DNA of 64,000 bases from Sulfuriferula sp. (GCA_013140765.1 JABFSE010000006.1:22765-86764), one strand, 5' to 3'. Shown: positions 29,165 to 39,538, counted from the first letter of the stretch. Numbers and translations are program-made. Notes: generated by a model not told the origin, from the sequence alone.

Positions 29165-31269
29165 TGCAAACGACGACGCTACTGCGCACTACGCTCTATA
29201 TACTCACGGCCAGCTTGTTTAGCCCTGTATATGCCGACAATATAAACAGCGCGATTAACCCCGCTATATTAACCAGCGCGGTTGCACCCGTAGTCAACCT
29301 GCCCTCGGGACAATATGTAAGCCTTTGTTTTCACGACATACGTGACGATGTTAAAGCGGCTGTTGATAATGACCAATATGCCATTAGTACTAAGCGTCTC
29401 GCTGAATTATTTGACTGGATACGCGTACATGATTGGCACCCAATTTCTGTACAACAAATTATTGACGCTAAAGCAGGCAAAGCACCCCTACCAAACAATG
29501 CGATATTGCTTTCGTTTGATGATGGCTTACGTAGCATCTATACCAAAGCCTTTCCTTTACTCCAAGCATACCAATACCCTGCCCTATTTGCCTTAGAAAC
29601 AGGCTGGCTGACACAAGTCAACCAAGCACAAGTAGTGCAGTATCATGGTGAACGCTTTAATCCCAATCAAGCCGCACCAACGACTACCACTGTTATTTAT
29701 AACGAAGAGCCGCGTGATCAATCGGGTTTTGTGACGTGGGCTCAACTGCAAGAAATGCAGGCTTCAGGTCTGGTCGAATTTGCCAGCCATACACATAATT
29801 TACATCGCGGCATACTCGCCAATCCGCAGGGGAATGTTGAACCAGCGGCAATTACACGCACCTACTTACCCGAGCTAAAACGCTACGAAACAGATACCGA
29901 GTTCCACACGCGCGTGCGTGATGATTTGCGCCTAAGCAGTCAAACCATCAAAGAGAAAATTGGCGTTGTACCACGTGCCATTGTTTGGCCATATGGTGCA
30001 ATGACACCCGAAGTAGAAAAAATAGCCAAAGAGCTAGGTTTAACCGTTTCACTTGGTTTAAGCGACAAACAACTTAATCAACAAAATCAAGACTTATCCA
30101 CGATAGGTCGTTTGTTAATTAGTAATAACCCCAACCCGATTACTATTGAAAATCAAATTGCCCAATCCGTTATACCCCCCAAACAAATTGAGCGTGCAGT
30201 TCAAGTAGATATAGATTATCTCTACGACCCTAATAGCACAGAACAAACCAATATCAATTTAGGTAAGCTATTGGATAGAATTAAAGCCCTACACGTTAGC
30301 ACGGTATATCTTCAGGCATTTTCCGACCCAGAAGGAACGGGCAATGCCAGCGAGCTATATTTCCCCAATAGCGTATTGCCGATGCGTGCCGATTTATTTA
30401 ACCGCGTCGCTTGGCAATTGAGCACTCGCGCTAATGTGCGCGTCTTTGCATGGTTGCCACTCTTAGCCTACCAACTCCCAAATCAAACGCAACAACAACG
30501 CTTATCAGTCAAAATCAAGAATGCGCAAGGACAACTCATCGCCGTGCGCCGTGATTACCAGCGTTTAAGCCCATTTTTACCAGAATCCGCCAAAATCATC
30601 GGCGATATTTATGCCGACTTAGCCAAGAACATGTCAGGTTTAGACGGCGTGCTCATACATGATGACGCTTATTTAGCCGAAGATGAAGATCAGTCCATAT
30701 ATGAATCAACAGCACGCTGGCCAGGCACACAGCGAGGACTACCCGAAACCGATTTAACACCACGGCAAAAAACCGAAGCATTGATGGCATTTGGCGATGT
30801 CGTCATTGGGCGCATGAAACCGCACATTAACACCAGTAATCCGTTTAGCGTAGCACGCAACTTGTATGCGCGTGTCGTATTAGATCCCACCGCCGAAAGC
30901 CGCTTCGCCCAAGCACTCGAACCTTTTGTCACCCACTACGACTATGTTGCGTTGATGGCCATGCCATATCTAGATGGCACAACACTACCCAGCACACAAT
31001 GGCTATCGCAGTTAGCTGACACCGTAAAACGCTCGCCTAATCCAGACACCATGAAAAAAGTTGTATTTGAATTGCAAGCCAGAAACTGGCAAGACAAAAC
31101 ATGGATACCCGCCACCACCATGAAGTCATGGATGCAATTATTAACCAATAAAGGGGTGTCAAATCTCGCCTATTACCCTGATGATTATTTAGGCAATCAC
31201 CCTACATTTCAACCTGTGTACGAAGGCTTAAGTTTGAGTGCCTTCCCACATTACGGGGAGCATAATTAA
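29164..31269 (+). CDS. pgaB: PNAG N-deacetylase/glycosidase PgaB
   Basis: A 701-residue periplasmic enzyme. The deacetylase domain (about 45-300) has LSFDDGLRS with the DD at 119-120, SHTHNLHRG at 208-216 with its metal-binding histidines, and WPYG at 275-278. The C-terminal domain (about 320-690) is the glycoside-hydrolase-like PgaB_C, with HDDAYLAEDED. It removes some acetyl groups so the polymer can leave through PgaA. The signal peptide ends PVYADN without a lipobox cysteine, unlike the lipoprotein of E. coli. It begins at the last base of pgaA. Confidence 0.93.
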   Translation: MQTTTLLRTTLYILTASLFSPVYADNINSAINPAILTSAVAPVVNLPSGQYVSLCFHDIRDDVKAAVDNDQYAISTKRLAELFDWIRVHDWHPISVQQIIDAKAGKAPLPNNAILLSFDDGLRSIYTKAFPLLQAYQYPALFALETGWLTQVNQAQVVQYHGERFNPNQAAPTTTTVIYNEEPRDQSGFVTWAQLQEMQASGLVEFASHTHNLHRGILANPQGNVEPAAITRTYLPELKRYETDTEFHTRVRDDLRLSSQTIKEKIGVVPRAIVWPYGAMTPEVEKIAKELGLTVSLGLSDKQLNQQNQDLSTIGRLLISNNPNPITIENQIAQSVIPPKQIERAVQVDIDYLYDPNSTEQTNINLGKLLDRIKALHVSTVYLQAFSDPEGTGNASELYFPNSVLPMRADLFNRVAWQLSTRANVRVFAWLPLLAYQLPNQTQQQRLSVKIKNAQGQLIAVRRDYQRLSPFLPESAKIIGDIYADLAKNMSGLDGVLIHDDAYLAEDEDQSIYESTARWPGTQRGLPETDLTPRQKTEALMAFGDVVIGRMKPHINTSNPFSVARNLYARVVLDPTAESRFAQALEPFVTHYDYVALMAMPYLDGTTLPSTQWLSQLADTVKRSPNPDTMKKVVFELQARNWQDKTWIPATTMKSWMQLLTNKGVSNLAYYPDDYLGNHPTFQPVYEGLSLSAFPHYGEHN

Positions 31270-31270
31270 A

Positions 31271-32593
31271 ATGAATGATTTTATCGCTTATATCAGTACA
31301 TGGTTCGCTTGGGATCTGCCCAGCTTTAGCGAAACACTATTTAATTACGCTTTTTTTTACCCGCTAATCATGGCATGGATGTGGATAATTGGCGGATTAT
31401 GGTATTTCATTCGCTGGGAAAACCGTGGCAATAAAGGTCCTGACCTGCCGCCTAAAATGGATGCTTACCCACCTGCCAGCATACTTATTCCATGTTATAA
31501 CGAAGCCGAAAATATACACGACACTATCTCCTACGCATTGGCAACAGAGTATCCAAACTTTGAAGTTATCGCTATCAATGACGGCTCAAAAGATGATACA
31601 AGCCGTATCCTCGACATGCTTGCCCAACAACATGCGAATCTGCGAGTGATACATCTAGCCCATAATCAGGGTAAAGCAATTGCATTGCGAACGGGGGCCA
31701 TCAGTGCTAAAAATGAATTTCTCATTTGCATAGACGGCGATGCCATTTTGCATCCTACAGCTGTACACTGGATAGTCTCACATCTAGCATCGGGTAATCG
31801 TGTAGGTGCTGTCACAGGCAACCCGCGTGTACTCAATCGCTCAACTTTATTAGGCAAATTACAAGTCGGCGAATTCTCTTCCATCATAGGCTTAATGAAA
31901 CGCGCTCAACGTATTTATGGGCGTATCTTCACCGTGTCTGGTGTGATAGTCGGCTACCGCCGCAGTGCCTTACATAGAATAGGCTACTGGTCTGAAAATA
32001 TGGTCACCGAAGATATAGATGCCTCATGGCGGCTACAAATGGATCATTGGGATATACGTTTTGAACCCGATGCGCTATGTTACATCTACATGCCTGAGAC
32101 TTTTTCAGGCTTATGGCAGCAACGCCTGCGCTGGGCTCAAGGTGGTGCTGAGGTCATGATTAAATATGCTGGTCAATTACTACGCTGGCACAATCGACGC
32201 TTCATCCTGGTTGCCTTTGAATATACCGCGTCTGTTATTTGGGCATACACCATGCTCATTATCATTTTGCTGTATGTATTAGGCTTATTCACTGCATTAC
32301 CCGCAGCTTGGCAAGTGCCTACTTTGTTGCCCGAATGGAATGGCGTTATTTTGGGGGTGACAACCATGGTGCAATTTGCCGTCAGCCTAATGATAGATAA
32401 ACGTTATGAGCCCAAAAAACGCTTCCTGTTAAACTATTTTTGGGTTATCTGGTATCCGTTGGCGTTTTGGTTTTTATCGTTACTGACTACCGTTGTTGCG
32501 CTACCCAAAGCCATCTTCAAGCAAAAGCACCAACGCGCCCGCTGGAATAGCCCAGATCGTGGCGTGCGTTCCCCCGAGGAGATAAAATCATGA
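31271..32593 (+). CDS. pgaC: PNAG synthase glycosyltransferase PgaC
   Basis: About 440 residues from the ATG at 31271, one base past the pgaB stop, with GGGGAG ahead. A membrane helix region comes first, then a family 2 glycosyltransferase: IPCYN at 73-77, DGD at 155-157, TED at 246-248 and QQRLRW at 283-288, all required for processive beta-1,6-GlcNAc synthesis. Further membrane helices follow after about residue 315. It polymerises GlcNAc from UDP-GlcNAc at the inner membrane. In E. coli PgaC and PgaD are activated together by c-di-GMP; the surrounding cyclase genes fit that control. Confidence 0.95.
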   Translation: MNDFIAYISTWFAWDLPSFSETLFNYAFFYPLIMAWMWIIGGLWYFIRWENRGNKGPDLPPKMDAYPPASILIPCYNEAENIHDTISYALATEYPNFEVIAINDGSKDDTSRILDMLAQQHANLRVIHLAHNQGKAIALRTGAISAKNEFLICIDGDAILHPTAVHWIVSHLASGNRVGAVTGNPRVLNRSTLLGKLQVGEFSSIIGLMKRAQRIYGRIFTVSGVIVGYRRSALHRIGYWSENMVTEDIDASWRLQMDHWDIRFEPDALCYIYMPETFSGLWQQRLRWAQGGAEVMIKYAGQLLRWHNRRFILVAFEYTASVIWAYTMLIIILLYVLGLFTALPAAWQVPTLLPEWNGVILGVTTMVQFAVSLMIDKRYEPKKRFLLNYFWVIWYPLAFWFLSLLTTVVALPKAIFKQKHQRARWNSPDRGVRSPEEIKS

Positions 32594-33039
32594 ACACAAC
32601 ACAAACACCACGAATACCACAAATAATTACTCGCCCCGACCTGATTAACTCACCCAAAAAAGAGTTATTTGTCGCCATTGCTATCGCAGGCTGGCTCGTT
32701 TGGTTGTATGTAGTCATGCCTGTTTTTGCTTTAATTGCCTGGTGGTTTGGCTACCAACGCTTAGATATATTCATACTGAGCAACCCTGCACGCACTGTGG
32801 AAACAATACAAACATATGCGTTAGCCATTTTAGCGGGTGGTGCTGTTTTTATTATTTGGGCCACTTACAACTGGGCACGTTTCCGTTTAAGCAGTCGGCG
32901 TGGTAGTGCACCATTAGCCACGCCAGGCGACATTGGTTTAGTGTTTGGATTAACCGAAGCGCAAGTGGTGACTGCGCAATCCCTGAAAACGCAGATTTAT
33001 TATTTTAATGATGAAGGTCATATTACAAACATCACCTAA
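32590..33039 (+). CDS. pgaD: PNAG synthase accessory subunit PgaD
   Basis: A 149-residue protein with two hydrophobic helices (about 36-60 and 76-98), the expected PgaD topology, and a cytoplasmic C-terminus. It overlaps pgaC by 4 bases. PgaD-type proteins are short and vary much in sequence; topology and position define this one. With PgaC it forms the c-di-GMP-responsive synthase. It ends 7 bases before the convergent fxsA. Confidence 0.87.
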   Translation: MNTTQTPRIPQIITRPDLINSPKKELFVAIAIAGWLVWLYVVMPVFALIAWWFGYQRLDIFILSNPARTVETIQTYALAILAGGAVFIIWATYNWARFRLSSRRGSAPLATPGDIGLVFGLTEAQVVTAQSLKTQIYYFNDEGHITNIT

Positions 33040-33046
33040 AATACAA

Positions 33047-33454
33047 TTACTTCAACCGCTGATCATTTTCGCGCCTAAATTCCCCTTCAATCACACCGTC
33101 ATCTGGCGGTGTAATGATGCGGGACTTACGTCCAAATAACTGGGCAGGAACGAGCAACAATAACATAGCCAGCACATCGCTAATCACGCCAGGAAAGATT
33201 AGCAACCCACCCGCTATCATGGTGCGCCCACTCGCCAATAAAGCACGTATTGGCGATCCACCGCTTTGCACTGTCATCATCATACGCCCGACAAATGCCA
33301 AACGTTCCTCAGCGATAAGCGCAAAACCCAAAAACGCCGATAACAACAATAACGCAAACACCCATAGCCCTATACTTTGGTACACTTTTACCAGCGTATA
33401 AATCTCCAACGCGGGGAAACTCAATACTATAATGATGCCTATTAACAACCGCAT
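33047..33454 (-). CDS. fxsA: FxsA family membrane protein
   Basis: A 135-residue protein. The N-terminus MRLLIGIIIVLSFPALEIYTLV and the following helices fit FxsA, a small inner-membrane protein that in E. coli relieves exclusion of phage T7 by the F plasmid when overproduced. A central segment with GGSPIRALLASGRTMIAGG is typical. The C-terminus is polar (DDGVIEGEFRREN). Its normal job is unknown. It stands alone, convergent with pgaD. Confidence 0.87.
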   Translation of the reverse strand: MRLLIGIIIVLSFPALEIYTLVKVYQSIGLWVFALLLLSAFLGFALIAEERLAFVGRMMMTVQSGGSPIRALLASGRTMIAGGLLIFPGVISDVLAMLLLLVPAQLFGRKSRIITPPDDGVIEGEFRRENDQRLK

Positions 33455-33567
33455 ATTTCTTCCTTACTGAACGTTTTAATAATTAACCTGTCACTAAGCT
33501 GTCGGATAATTGCCTCATCTATATGGGTATCATCCCAATAACAACAAGCACCTGGAGCCTAAACATT

Positions 33568-35748
33568 ATGCGCATTTTCGCAATTTTGCTATTTCTATTG
33601 ATGCAAATCACTGCCAGCCATGCCGATGAATTGCTGGAACCTGAACAAGCATTCAAGTTTTCCGCACATTTATTAGATGCGAGCCATATCGAAGTACGCT
33701 ACCAAATAGCAGATGGGTATTATTTATACCGCAAAAAGTTTAAGTTTGCCTTAAAGGGTGCGAGCTTGGGCACGCCAACCTTCCCCGCAGGCATCATCAA
33801 AAACGATGCTACTTTTGGTTCGGTGGAAACTTATCACAAAGAAGTGCGCGTCAGCTTGCCATTTACCCGCACCGACAGCAATACCATCACCCTCACGAGT
33901 ACTGTGCAAGGCTGTGCGGAGGCGGGCGTATGTTACACCCCGCTGGAGAACACCCAGCAATTCAAATTACCCGTAACAGCACCCGTTGCGCTCCCACCTG
34001 CTGCGTTAGTTAGTCCGCCGCCGCTGGTTAATTTAGGCGCGCAGCAAACCACGAATGACTTCTTATCACCAGAACAAGCTTTTGGCGTTAAATTGCAACT
34101 CATCAATCCGACCACTGTTGCGGCTACTTTTAATGTTGCACCGCAGTATTATCTCTATCAAAACAAGTTGCACTTCACTATCAAGCAACCTGCCGATATA
34201 CAAATCAGCAAGACAGATTTCCCGCTTCCCGATACCAAACAAGATCCTAATTTTGGCGAAATGAAGGTTTATCATCATGATTTTACCGTGCAACTAACCC
34301 TAAGCCGCCCGCTTACTGCCAGCGAATCGCTACTTATCAATAGTAACTATCAAGGCTGCAGCGAAAAAGGTATCTGCTATCCACCTCAAAATCATGATGC
34401 CACCTTAGGCGCACAAACAACCAGCGTAACAGCAGATGACGCAGGCGATAGCAAAATCGCACAGGCTTTGCATAGTGGTCGTTTTTGGGTGGTCATGGTC
34501 ACCTTCTTTGGCGCAGGCTTGTTGTTAGCACTTACGCCTTGCGTATTCCCGATGATACCTATTTTGTCGGGCATTATCGCGGGACAGAAGCAAGTGACGC
34601 GCTTATCTGGATTTTTGCTCTCACTCGCCTACGTGTTAGGCATGGCGATTACCTATGCGGCGGCGGGGGTCGCGGCGGCATTATCAGGCACGCTGATTTC
34701 TAACGCGCTACAAAACCCCATTGCGCTATCTATAGGCGCGGGCGTATTTGTGGCATTGGCGTTTTCTATGTTTGGCTTTTATGAACTGCAATTACCCAAC
34801 GCGTTACAAAGCAAATTTGCCAACGCCAGCAATAAAGTCAAAGGCGGCAATTTTATCGGTGTATTTGTCATGGGCGCACTGTCTGCGCTCATCGTTGGCC
34901 CCTGTGTTGCGCCACCACTGGCGGCGGCATTGGCGTATATCGCCCAAACGGGCAATACGACACTAGGCGGCTGGGCATTATTTTCGCTAGCTATCGGTAT
35001 GGGCGTGCCGTTACTATTGGTCGGGCTGTCTGCGGGCACATTATTACCCCGTGCAGGCGGCTGGATGAATGCGGTTAAATACTTCTTTGGCGTACTCATG
35101 TTGGCTATCGCAATTTGGTTAATTTCACCGCTATTAGCGGTGTGGATACAAATGCTGATGTGGGCAACCCTGCTAATTACCGCCGCTGTTTATCTACAAG
35201 TGCTCGATAGCTTGCCTAGCAACGTATCGGGCTGGATGCGTTTATGGAAAGGACTGGGCTTCATCATGCTGTTAGCTGGCATTGCGCTTATCATGGGGAT
35301 GTTAGCGGGCGGACGTGAATTACTGCAACCGCTGTCCATTTTTCAACCCGTTGCAGGCAATGCCATCACGAATAACGCCAGCCCGTCGCTTAAATTTGAA
35401 CGCGTCAAAAACAATGCCGAACTTGATGCAAAAATTGCCGCCGCTACTGGTAAAATCGTCATGCTCGATTTTTATGCGGATTGGTGCGTATCCTGCAAAG
35501 AAATGGAACATGCCACCTTTAGCGACCCCCGCATTATTGCGCAACTAAAAGATGCCGTGCTACTGCAAGCAGACATTACCGCGAATAGCGCAGACGACGA
35601 CGCGATGCGTAAGCGTTTTGGCGTATTTGGTCCGCCTGCTATTATTTTCTTTGACACTAGCGGCAAAGAAATTCCCGCACATAGCATAGGCTACAAAACC
35701 CCAGTAGAATTTACCGCTATTTTAGATAAGCACGTAAACACAAAATGA
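33568..35748 (+). CDS. dsbD: Thiol:disulfide interchange protein DsbD with two alpha domains
   Basis: About 726 residues from the ATG at 33568, with GGAGC ahead and a signal peptide ending SHA-DEL. Two DsbD-alpha domains occur in series: one at about 21-138 with C116 and C122, the other at about 165-280 with C264 and C270, both in a C-x5-C arrangement. The membrane domain follows with LTPCVFPMIP (C325) and GPCVAPPLAAAL, and the C-terminal gamma thioredoxin domain has WCVSC (C640, C643). DsbD carries electrons from cytosolic thioredoxin to periplasmic partners. A doubled alpha domain is unusual. It overlaps the TlpA-like gene by 4 bases. Confidence 0.93.
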   Translation: MRIFAILLFLLMQITASHADELLEPEQAFKFSAHLLDASHIEVRYQIADGYYLYRKKFKFALKGASLGTPTFPAGIIKNDATFGSVETYHKEVRVSLPFTRTDSNTITLTSTVQGCAEAGVCYTPLENTQQFKLPVTAPVALPPAALVSPPPLVNLGAQQTTNDFLSPEQAFGVKLQLINPTTVAATFNVAPQYYLYQNKLHFTIKQPADIQISKTDFPLPDTKQDPNFGEMKVYHHDFTVQLTLSRPLTASESLLINSNYQGCSEKGICYPPQNHDATLGAQTTSVTADDAGDSKIAQALHSGRFWVVMVTFFGAGLLLALTPCVFPMIPILSGIIAGQKQVTRLSGFLLSLAYVLGMAITYAAAGVAAALSGTLISNALQNPIALSIGAGVFVALAFSMFGFYELQLPNALQSKFANASNKVKGGNFIGVFVMGALSALIVGPCVAPPLAAALAYIAQTGNTTLGGWALFSLAIGMGVPLLLVGLSAGTLLPRAGGWMNAVKYFFGVLMLAIAIWLISPLLAVWIQMLMWATLLITAAVYLQVLDSLPSNVSGWMRLWKGLGFIMLLAGIALIMGMLAGGRELLQPLSIFQPVAGNAITNNASPSLKFERVKNNAELDAKIAAATGKIVMLDFYADWCVSCKEMEHATFSDPRIIAQLKDAVLLQADITANSADDDAMRKRFGVFGPPAIIFFDTSGKEIPAHSIGYKTPVEFTAILDKHVNTK

Positions 35749-36272
35749 AAAAATACTTTATTGGCATCAGCATCATCATAATCACCTTGGCAGGCGGCTA
35801 TTATTTTTATCAGTCGGCAAACACCGCCAGCGCACCCACTGCCGCTATCAGCTCAGATGCGATTTTTGCGTCACGCATAGCCGACTTAGCTGGCGTGCGC
35901 CAACCATTGGCGCAGTGGCGCGGTAAGGTATTAGTCGTCAATTTTTGGGCAACATGGTGCCCCCCTTGCCGTAAAGAAATCCCCGACTTTATTAAATTAC
36001 AACAACAATACGGCGCACAAGGCTTGCAGTTTATCGGCATCGCTTTAGATGAAAGAGCGAATGTGCAAAGTTTTGCTGATGAAGTCGGCATCAATTACCC
36101 TATTTTAATCGGTGATCTAGAAGCCATGGTGTTAGCCAAAAATAGCGGTAATCGCTTAGGTGGGCTACCCTACACGGTGATTATTGATCAAAAAGGCAAA
36201 ATTATTGCAACGGAAACAGGTGAATTAAACACAGCCAAACTCACCGCAATTATTACACCTTTATTAAAGTAG
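35745..36272 (+). CDS. TlpA/ResA-like periplasmic thiol-disulfide oxidoreductase
   Basis: A 175-residue protein with an N-terminal membrane anchor (about 5-23) and a thioredoxin-like domain with WATWCPPC (C72, C75), typical of the TlpA/ResA/CcmG group, plus a cis-Pro region in GGLPYTVII. It overlaps dsbD by 4 bases, so DsbD probably keeps it reduced. Its substrate, perhaps an apocytochrome c or a copper-site protein, is not shown by the sequence. Confidence 0.9.
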   Translation: MKKYFIGISIIIITLAGGYYFYQSANTASAPTAAISSDAIFASRIADLAGVRQPLAQWRGKVLVVNFWATWCPPCRKEIPDFIKLQQQYGAQGLQFIGIALDERANVQSFADEVGINYPILIGDLEAMVLAKNSGNRLGGLPYTVIIDQKGKIIATETGELNTAKLTAIITPLLK

Positions 36273-36344
36273 CCGTATTACTTAATCTGCGAAATTTCAC
36301 TAAACGTCTGGACATTACGGCTTAATTTCGGCAAACTTGCGCCT

Positions 36345-36812
36345 ATGAATGAACAGCCAAATAATTCACCCAAACACATTTTAGTGTTGCATGGTCCCAA
36401 TTTGAACATGCTGGGCATCCGCGAACCTGGTCACTACGGCTCTACCAGCCTAGCGGATATCAATACGCGTTTGCATCAACATGCCCTATCCATGCAATGC
36501 ACTTTGGCTGATTTCCAATCTAATAGCGAAGCCGCACTCATAGATCGCATACATCAAGCGCATCAAAATACGGGCTTTATTATTATCAACCCCGCAGCGT
36601 TTACCCATACCAGCATTGCATTGCGTGATGCGTTAGCAGCGGTTGCTATTCCTTTTATAGAAGTCCATTTATCCAACGTATTCGCCCGTGAAACCTTTCG
36701 CCATCACTCTTATATGAGTGATATTGCGGTAGGTGTCATCAGCGGCCTAGGCCCACAAGGCTATATGCTCGCACTTGAATACGCCATTACCCAACTTACA
36801 CTCAAGGCTTAA
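36345..36812 (+). CDS. aroQ: Type II 3-dehydroquinate dehydratase
   Basis: A 155-residue enzyme of the shikimate pathway that dehydrates 3-dehydroquinate. Motifs are [20 protein letters not shown] with the catalytic Tyr region, [17 protein letters not shown] with the catalytic His, and FIEVHLSN with a later REXFRHHS segment. The first eight or so residues are longer than usual, and a later start is not offered by an ATG. It is followed by accB after 2 bases, the common arrangement aroQ-accB-accC. Confidence 0.96.
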   Translation: MNEQPNNSPKHILVLHGPNLNMLGIREPGHYGSTSLADINTRLHQHALSMQCTLADFQSNSEAALIDRIHQAHQNTGFIIINPAAFTHTSIALRDALAAVAIPFIEVHLSNVFARETFRHHSYMSDIAVGVISGLGPQGYMLALEYAITQLTLKA

Positions 36813-36814
36813 TC

Positions 36815-37267
36815 ATGGATCTGAGAAAACTCAAAAAACTCATCGACCTCGTTCAGGAATCTGGTATTGCAGAATTAGAAATTACCGAAGGTGAAGAAAA
36901 AGTACGTATTGCCAGTGTCAATCTACACCAGCAACCCATGTATATGCCCGCACCACAGCAATATACAGCCGCACCTGTAGCCGCACCCATTACCGTAGCC
37001 GATAGCGCACCAGCCGCCGCTAATGTCATTGAAGGCCACATCATTAAATCACCTATGGTAGGCACGTTCTACCGCTCTTCTAGCCCTGGTGCCAAGGCGT
37101 TTGCCGAGGTCGGTCAACAGGTCAGTGCTGGCGACACCTTGTGTATTATTGAAGCCATGAAGTTGCTCAACGAAATTGAGTCGGATCATGGCGGCATTAT
37201 CAAGGCTATTCTTGTAGAAAATGGTCAGCCTGTAGAATACGGCGAACCTCTGTTCATTATCGGTTAA
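36815..37267 (+). CDS. accB: Biotin carboxyl carrier protein of acetyl-CoA carboxylase
   Basis: A 150-residue protein with the N-terminal [20 protein letters not shown], an Ala/Pro-rich linker (about 45-75) and the C-terminal biotinyl domain with [10 protein letters not shown], where the lysine carries biotin. It is the carrier for the first step of fatty-acid synthesis. It lies between aroQ and accC, with 22 bases to accC. Confidence 0.97.
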   Translation: MDLRKLKKLIDLVQESGIAELEITEGEEKVRIASVNLHQQPMYMPAPQQYTAAPVAAPITVADSAPAAANVIEGHIIKSPMVGTFYRSSSPGAKAFAEVGQQVSAGDTLCIIEAMKLLNEIESDHGGIIKAILVENGQPVEYGEPLFIIG

Positions 37268-37289
37268 TCCATTTCTGTCAGGTCGCACT

Positions 37290-38642
37290 ATGTTTGAAAA
37301 AATCCTCATCGCCAACCGTGGCGAGATTGCCCTACGCATCCAACGCGCTTGTCGCGAAATGGGCATTAAGACCGTTGCCGTTCACTCGGAAGCGGATGCT
37401 GATGCAAAATATGTCAAATTAGCCGATGAATCCGTGTGTATAGGCCCAGCGGCTTCTGCACTTAGCTATTTGAATGTACCTGCAATTATCAGTGCGGCTG
37501 AATTAACCGATGCCGAAGCGATACATCCTGGTTACGGCTTTTTATCTGAAAATGCAGACTTTGCCGAGCGCATAGAGTCTTCAGGCTTTGTCTTCATTGG
37601 TCCACGCGCAGAAACCATACGCCTCATGGGTGATAAAGTATCGGCTAAAGATGCGATGAAAGCCTCAGGCGTGCCTTGTGTACCAGGTTCAGATGGCGCA
37701 TTGCCTGATGACCCTGAAGAAATACGCCGTATCGCTAAATCAGTCGGCTACCCTATCATTATCAAAGCCGCTGGCGGTGGTGGCGGACGCGGTATGCGTG
37801 TTGTGCATACCGAAGGTGCATTACTTAACGCTGTTGCTATGACACAAGCCGAAGCGCAATCCGCTTTTGGCAATCCTGTTGTGTATATGGAGCGTTATTT
37901 ACAAAAACCGCGCCATATAGAAATCCAAATTTTGGCTGATGAACATGGTAACGCGATACACCTAGGTGAACGCGACTGCTCTATGCAACGTCGTCATCAA
38001 AAAATCTTGGAAGAAGCACCCGCACCAGGCTTAGATAGCAAATTACGCGATAAAATCGGCGAACGTTGCGCCGCTGCTTGTCGTAAAATTGGCTACCGTG
38101 GTGCAGGTACGTTTGAGTTTTTATATGAAGATGGTGAGTTTTTCTTCATAGAAATGAACACCCGCGTACAAGTTGAACATCCTGTTACTGAATTGATTAC
38201 GGGTGTGGATATCGTTCAAGAACAAATCCACATTGCCGCAGGCGAGCCATTACGCTACAAGCAAAAAGACATTGTTTTCCGTGGTCATGCTTTGGAATGC
38301 CGTATCAACGCCGAACACCCTTATACTTTTGTTCCCTCACCTGGCCGCATCACCGCGTACCATGCACCTGGCGGCCCTGGCATACGGGTTGATTCGCACG
38401 TTTATCAAAACTATTTTGTGCCGCCGCATTATGACTCCATGATAGGCAAACTACTCGCGCACGGTGCAACACGTGAGCAAGCCATTGCGCGTATGCGTAC
38501 TGCATTGATGGAAACCATTATTGAAGGTGTAAATGTGAATATCCCATTACACCAAGATTTGATGGAAGACACTAATTTTATACAAGGCGGCACGAGCATC
38601 CATTATTTGGAACAAAAGCTCGCTAAACCTACCCATAGTTAA
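37290..38642 (+). CDS. accC: Biotin carboxylase subunit of acetyl-CoA carboxylase
   Basis: A 450-residue ATP-grasp enzyme: [16 protein letters not shown] at the start, the glycine-rich loop [13 protein letters not shown], and [14 protein letters not shown] in the catalytic region. It carboxylates the biotin on AccB with bicarbonate and ATP. Length matches the family. It is followed 8 bases later by prmA, a usual neighbour in proteobacteria. Confidence 0.98.
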   Translation: MFEKILIANRGEIALRIQRACREMGIKTVAVHSEADADAKYVKLADESVCIGPAASALSYLNVPAIISAAELTDAEAIHPGYGFLSENADFAERIESSGFVFIGPRAETIRLMGDKVSAKDAMKASGVPCVPGSDGALPDDPEEIRRIAKSVGYPIIIKAAGGGGGRGMRVVHTEGALLNAVAMTQAEAQSAFGNPVVYMERYLQKPRHIEIQILADEHGNAIHLGERDCSMQRRHQKILEEAPAPGLDSKLRDKIGERCAAACRKIGYRGAGTFEFLYEDGEFFFIEMNTRVQVEHPVTELITGVDIVQEQIHIAAGEPLRYKQKDIVFRGHALECRINAEHPYTFVPSPGRITAYHAPGGPGIRVDSHVYQNYFVPPHYDSMIGKLLAHGATREQAIARMRTALMETIIEGVNVNIPLHQDLMEDTNFIQGGTSIHYLEQKLAKPTHS

Positions 38643-38650
38643 GGATCAAC

Positions 38651-39538
38651 ATGCCCTGGCAATCCGTCTCGCTTCCCGCCACTGCCGCTGAAGCAGATCG
38701 CTTATCCGATGTCTTAATGGATATCGGTGCGCTCTCTGTCAGCATAGAAGATGCGGCTGCGGGTACTGATTATGAAGCGCCTATTTTTGGCGAGCCTGGT
38801 ATGCCTGTGGACGCGCTATGGCGAGATAATTTTGTCGTCGCATTGTTCGAGCAATCAGCCAATGTGCACGCTATATTAACGCAAGCGGCTGAACTCGCTG
38901 AATTTGCGTTACCTAGCTACGCCATTAGCACCGTTGCAGAACAGGATTGGGTGCGGCTCACGCAAGCTGAATTTGACCCTATCCAAATATCACCACGCCT
39001 ATGGATTATTCCTAGCTGGCATCACGCGCCTGATAGTGGTGCTATTAACTTAAAACTAGACCCAGGGCTGGCATTCGGTACGGGTTCGCATCCAACCACA
39101 CGCCTATGCCTGCAATGGCTGGACTTGCATACACAAGCTAACGACAGTGTGCTGGATTATGGATGCGGCTCAGGTATTTTAGCCATAGCCGCCAAAAAAT
39201 TTGGCGCAGGTGTCGTCTGTGGCGTAGATATTGATCCGCAAGCGGTGCTCACCGCGCAAGATAACGCGCAAAACAATGACGTTAGCATAGATTTTTTTAT
39301 ACCAGGACAAGAACACAGCACACCTACCGACATCGTTGTCGCCAACATACTTACTAACCCACTGCTCACCCTTGCGCCGCTACTTGCAGAACGCTGCAAA
39401 CCGCACGGTCGCATTGTTTTGTCAGGTATTTTATGTAGTCAAGCCGAGCAAGTAATTGCGCTTTATTCCGCATGGTTTGACATTAACGTCTGGCGAGATG
39501 AAGATGGCTGGACGTGCTTATCAGGCGTTAAAAAGTAA
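38651..39538 (+). CDS. prmA: Ribosomal protein L11 methyltransferase
   Basis: A 295-residue protein with an N-terminal substrate-binding domain (about 1-100) and a SAM methyltransferase domain: PGLAFGTGSHPTTRLCL, VLDYGCGSGILAIAA and VVANILTNPL. It trimethylates ribosomal protein L11. AAGGA lies 6 bases before the start. It shares its last base with the next gene, so the two are coupled. Confidence 0.96.
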   Translation: MPWQSVSLPATAAEADRLSDVLMDIGALSVSIEDAAAGTDYEAPIFGEPGMPVDALWRDNFVVALFEQSANVHAILTQAAELAEFALPSYAISTVAEQDWVRLTQAEFDPIQISPRLWIIPSWHHAPDSGAINLKLDPGLAFGTGSHPTTRLCLQWLDLHTQANDSVLDYGCGSGILAIAAKKFGAGVVCGVDIDPQAVLTAQDNAQNNDVSIDFFIPGQEHSTPTDIVVANILTNPLLTLAPLLAERCKPHGRIVLSGILCSQAEQVIALYSAWFDINVWRDEDGWTCLSGVKK

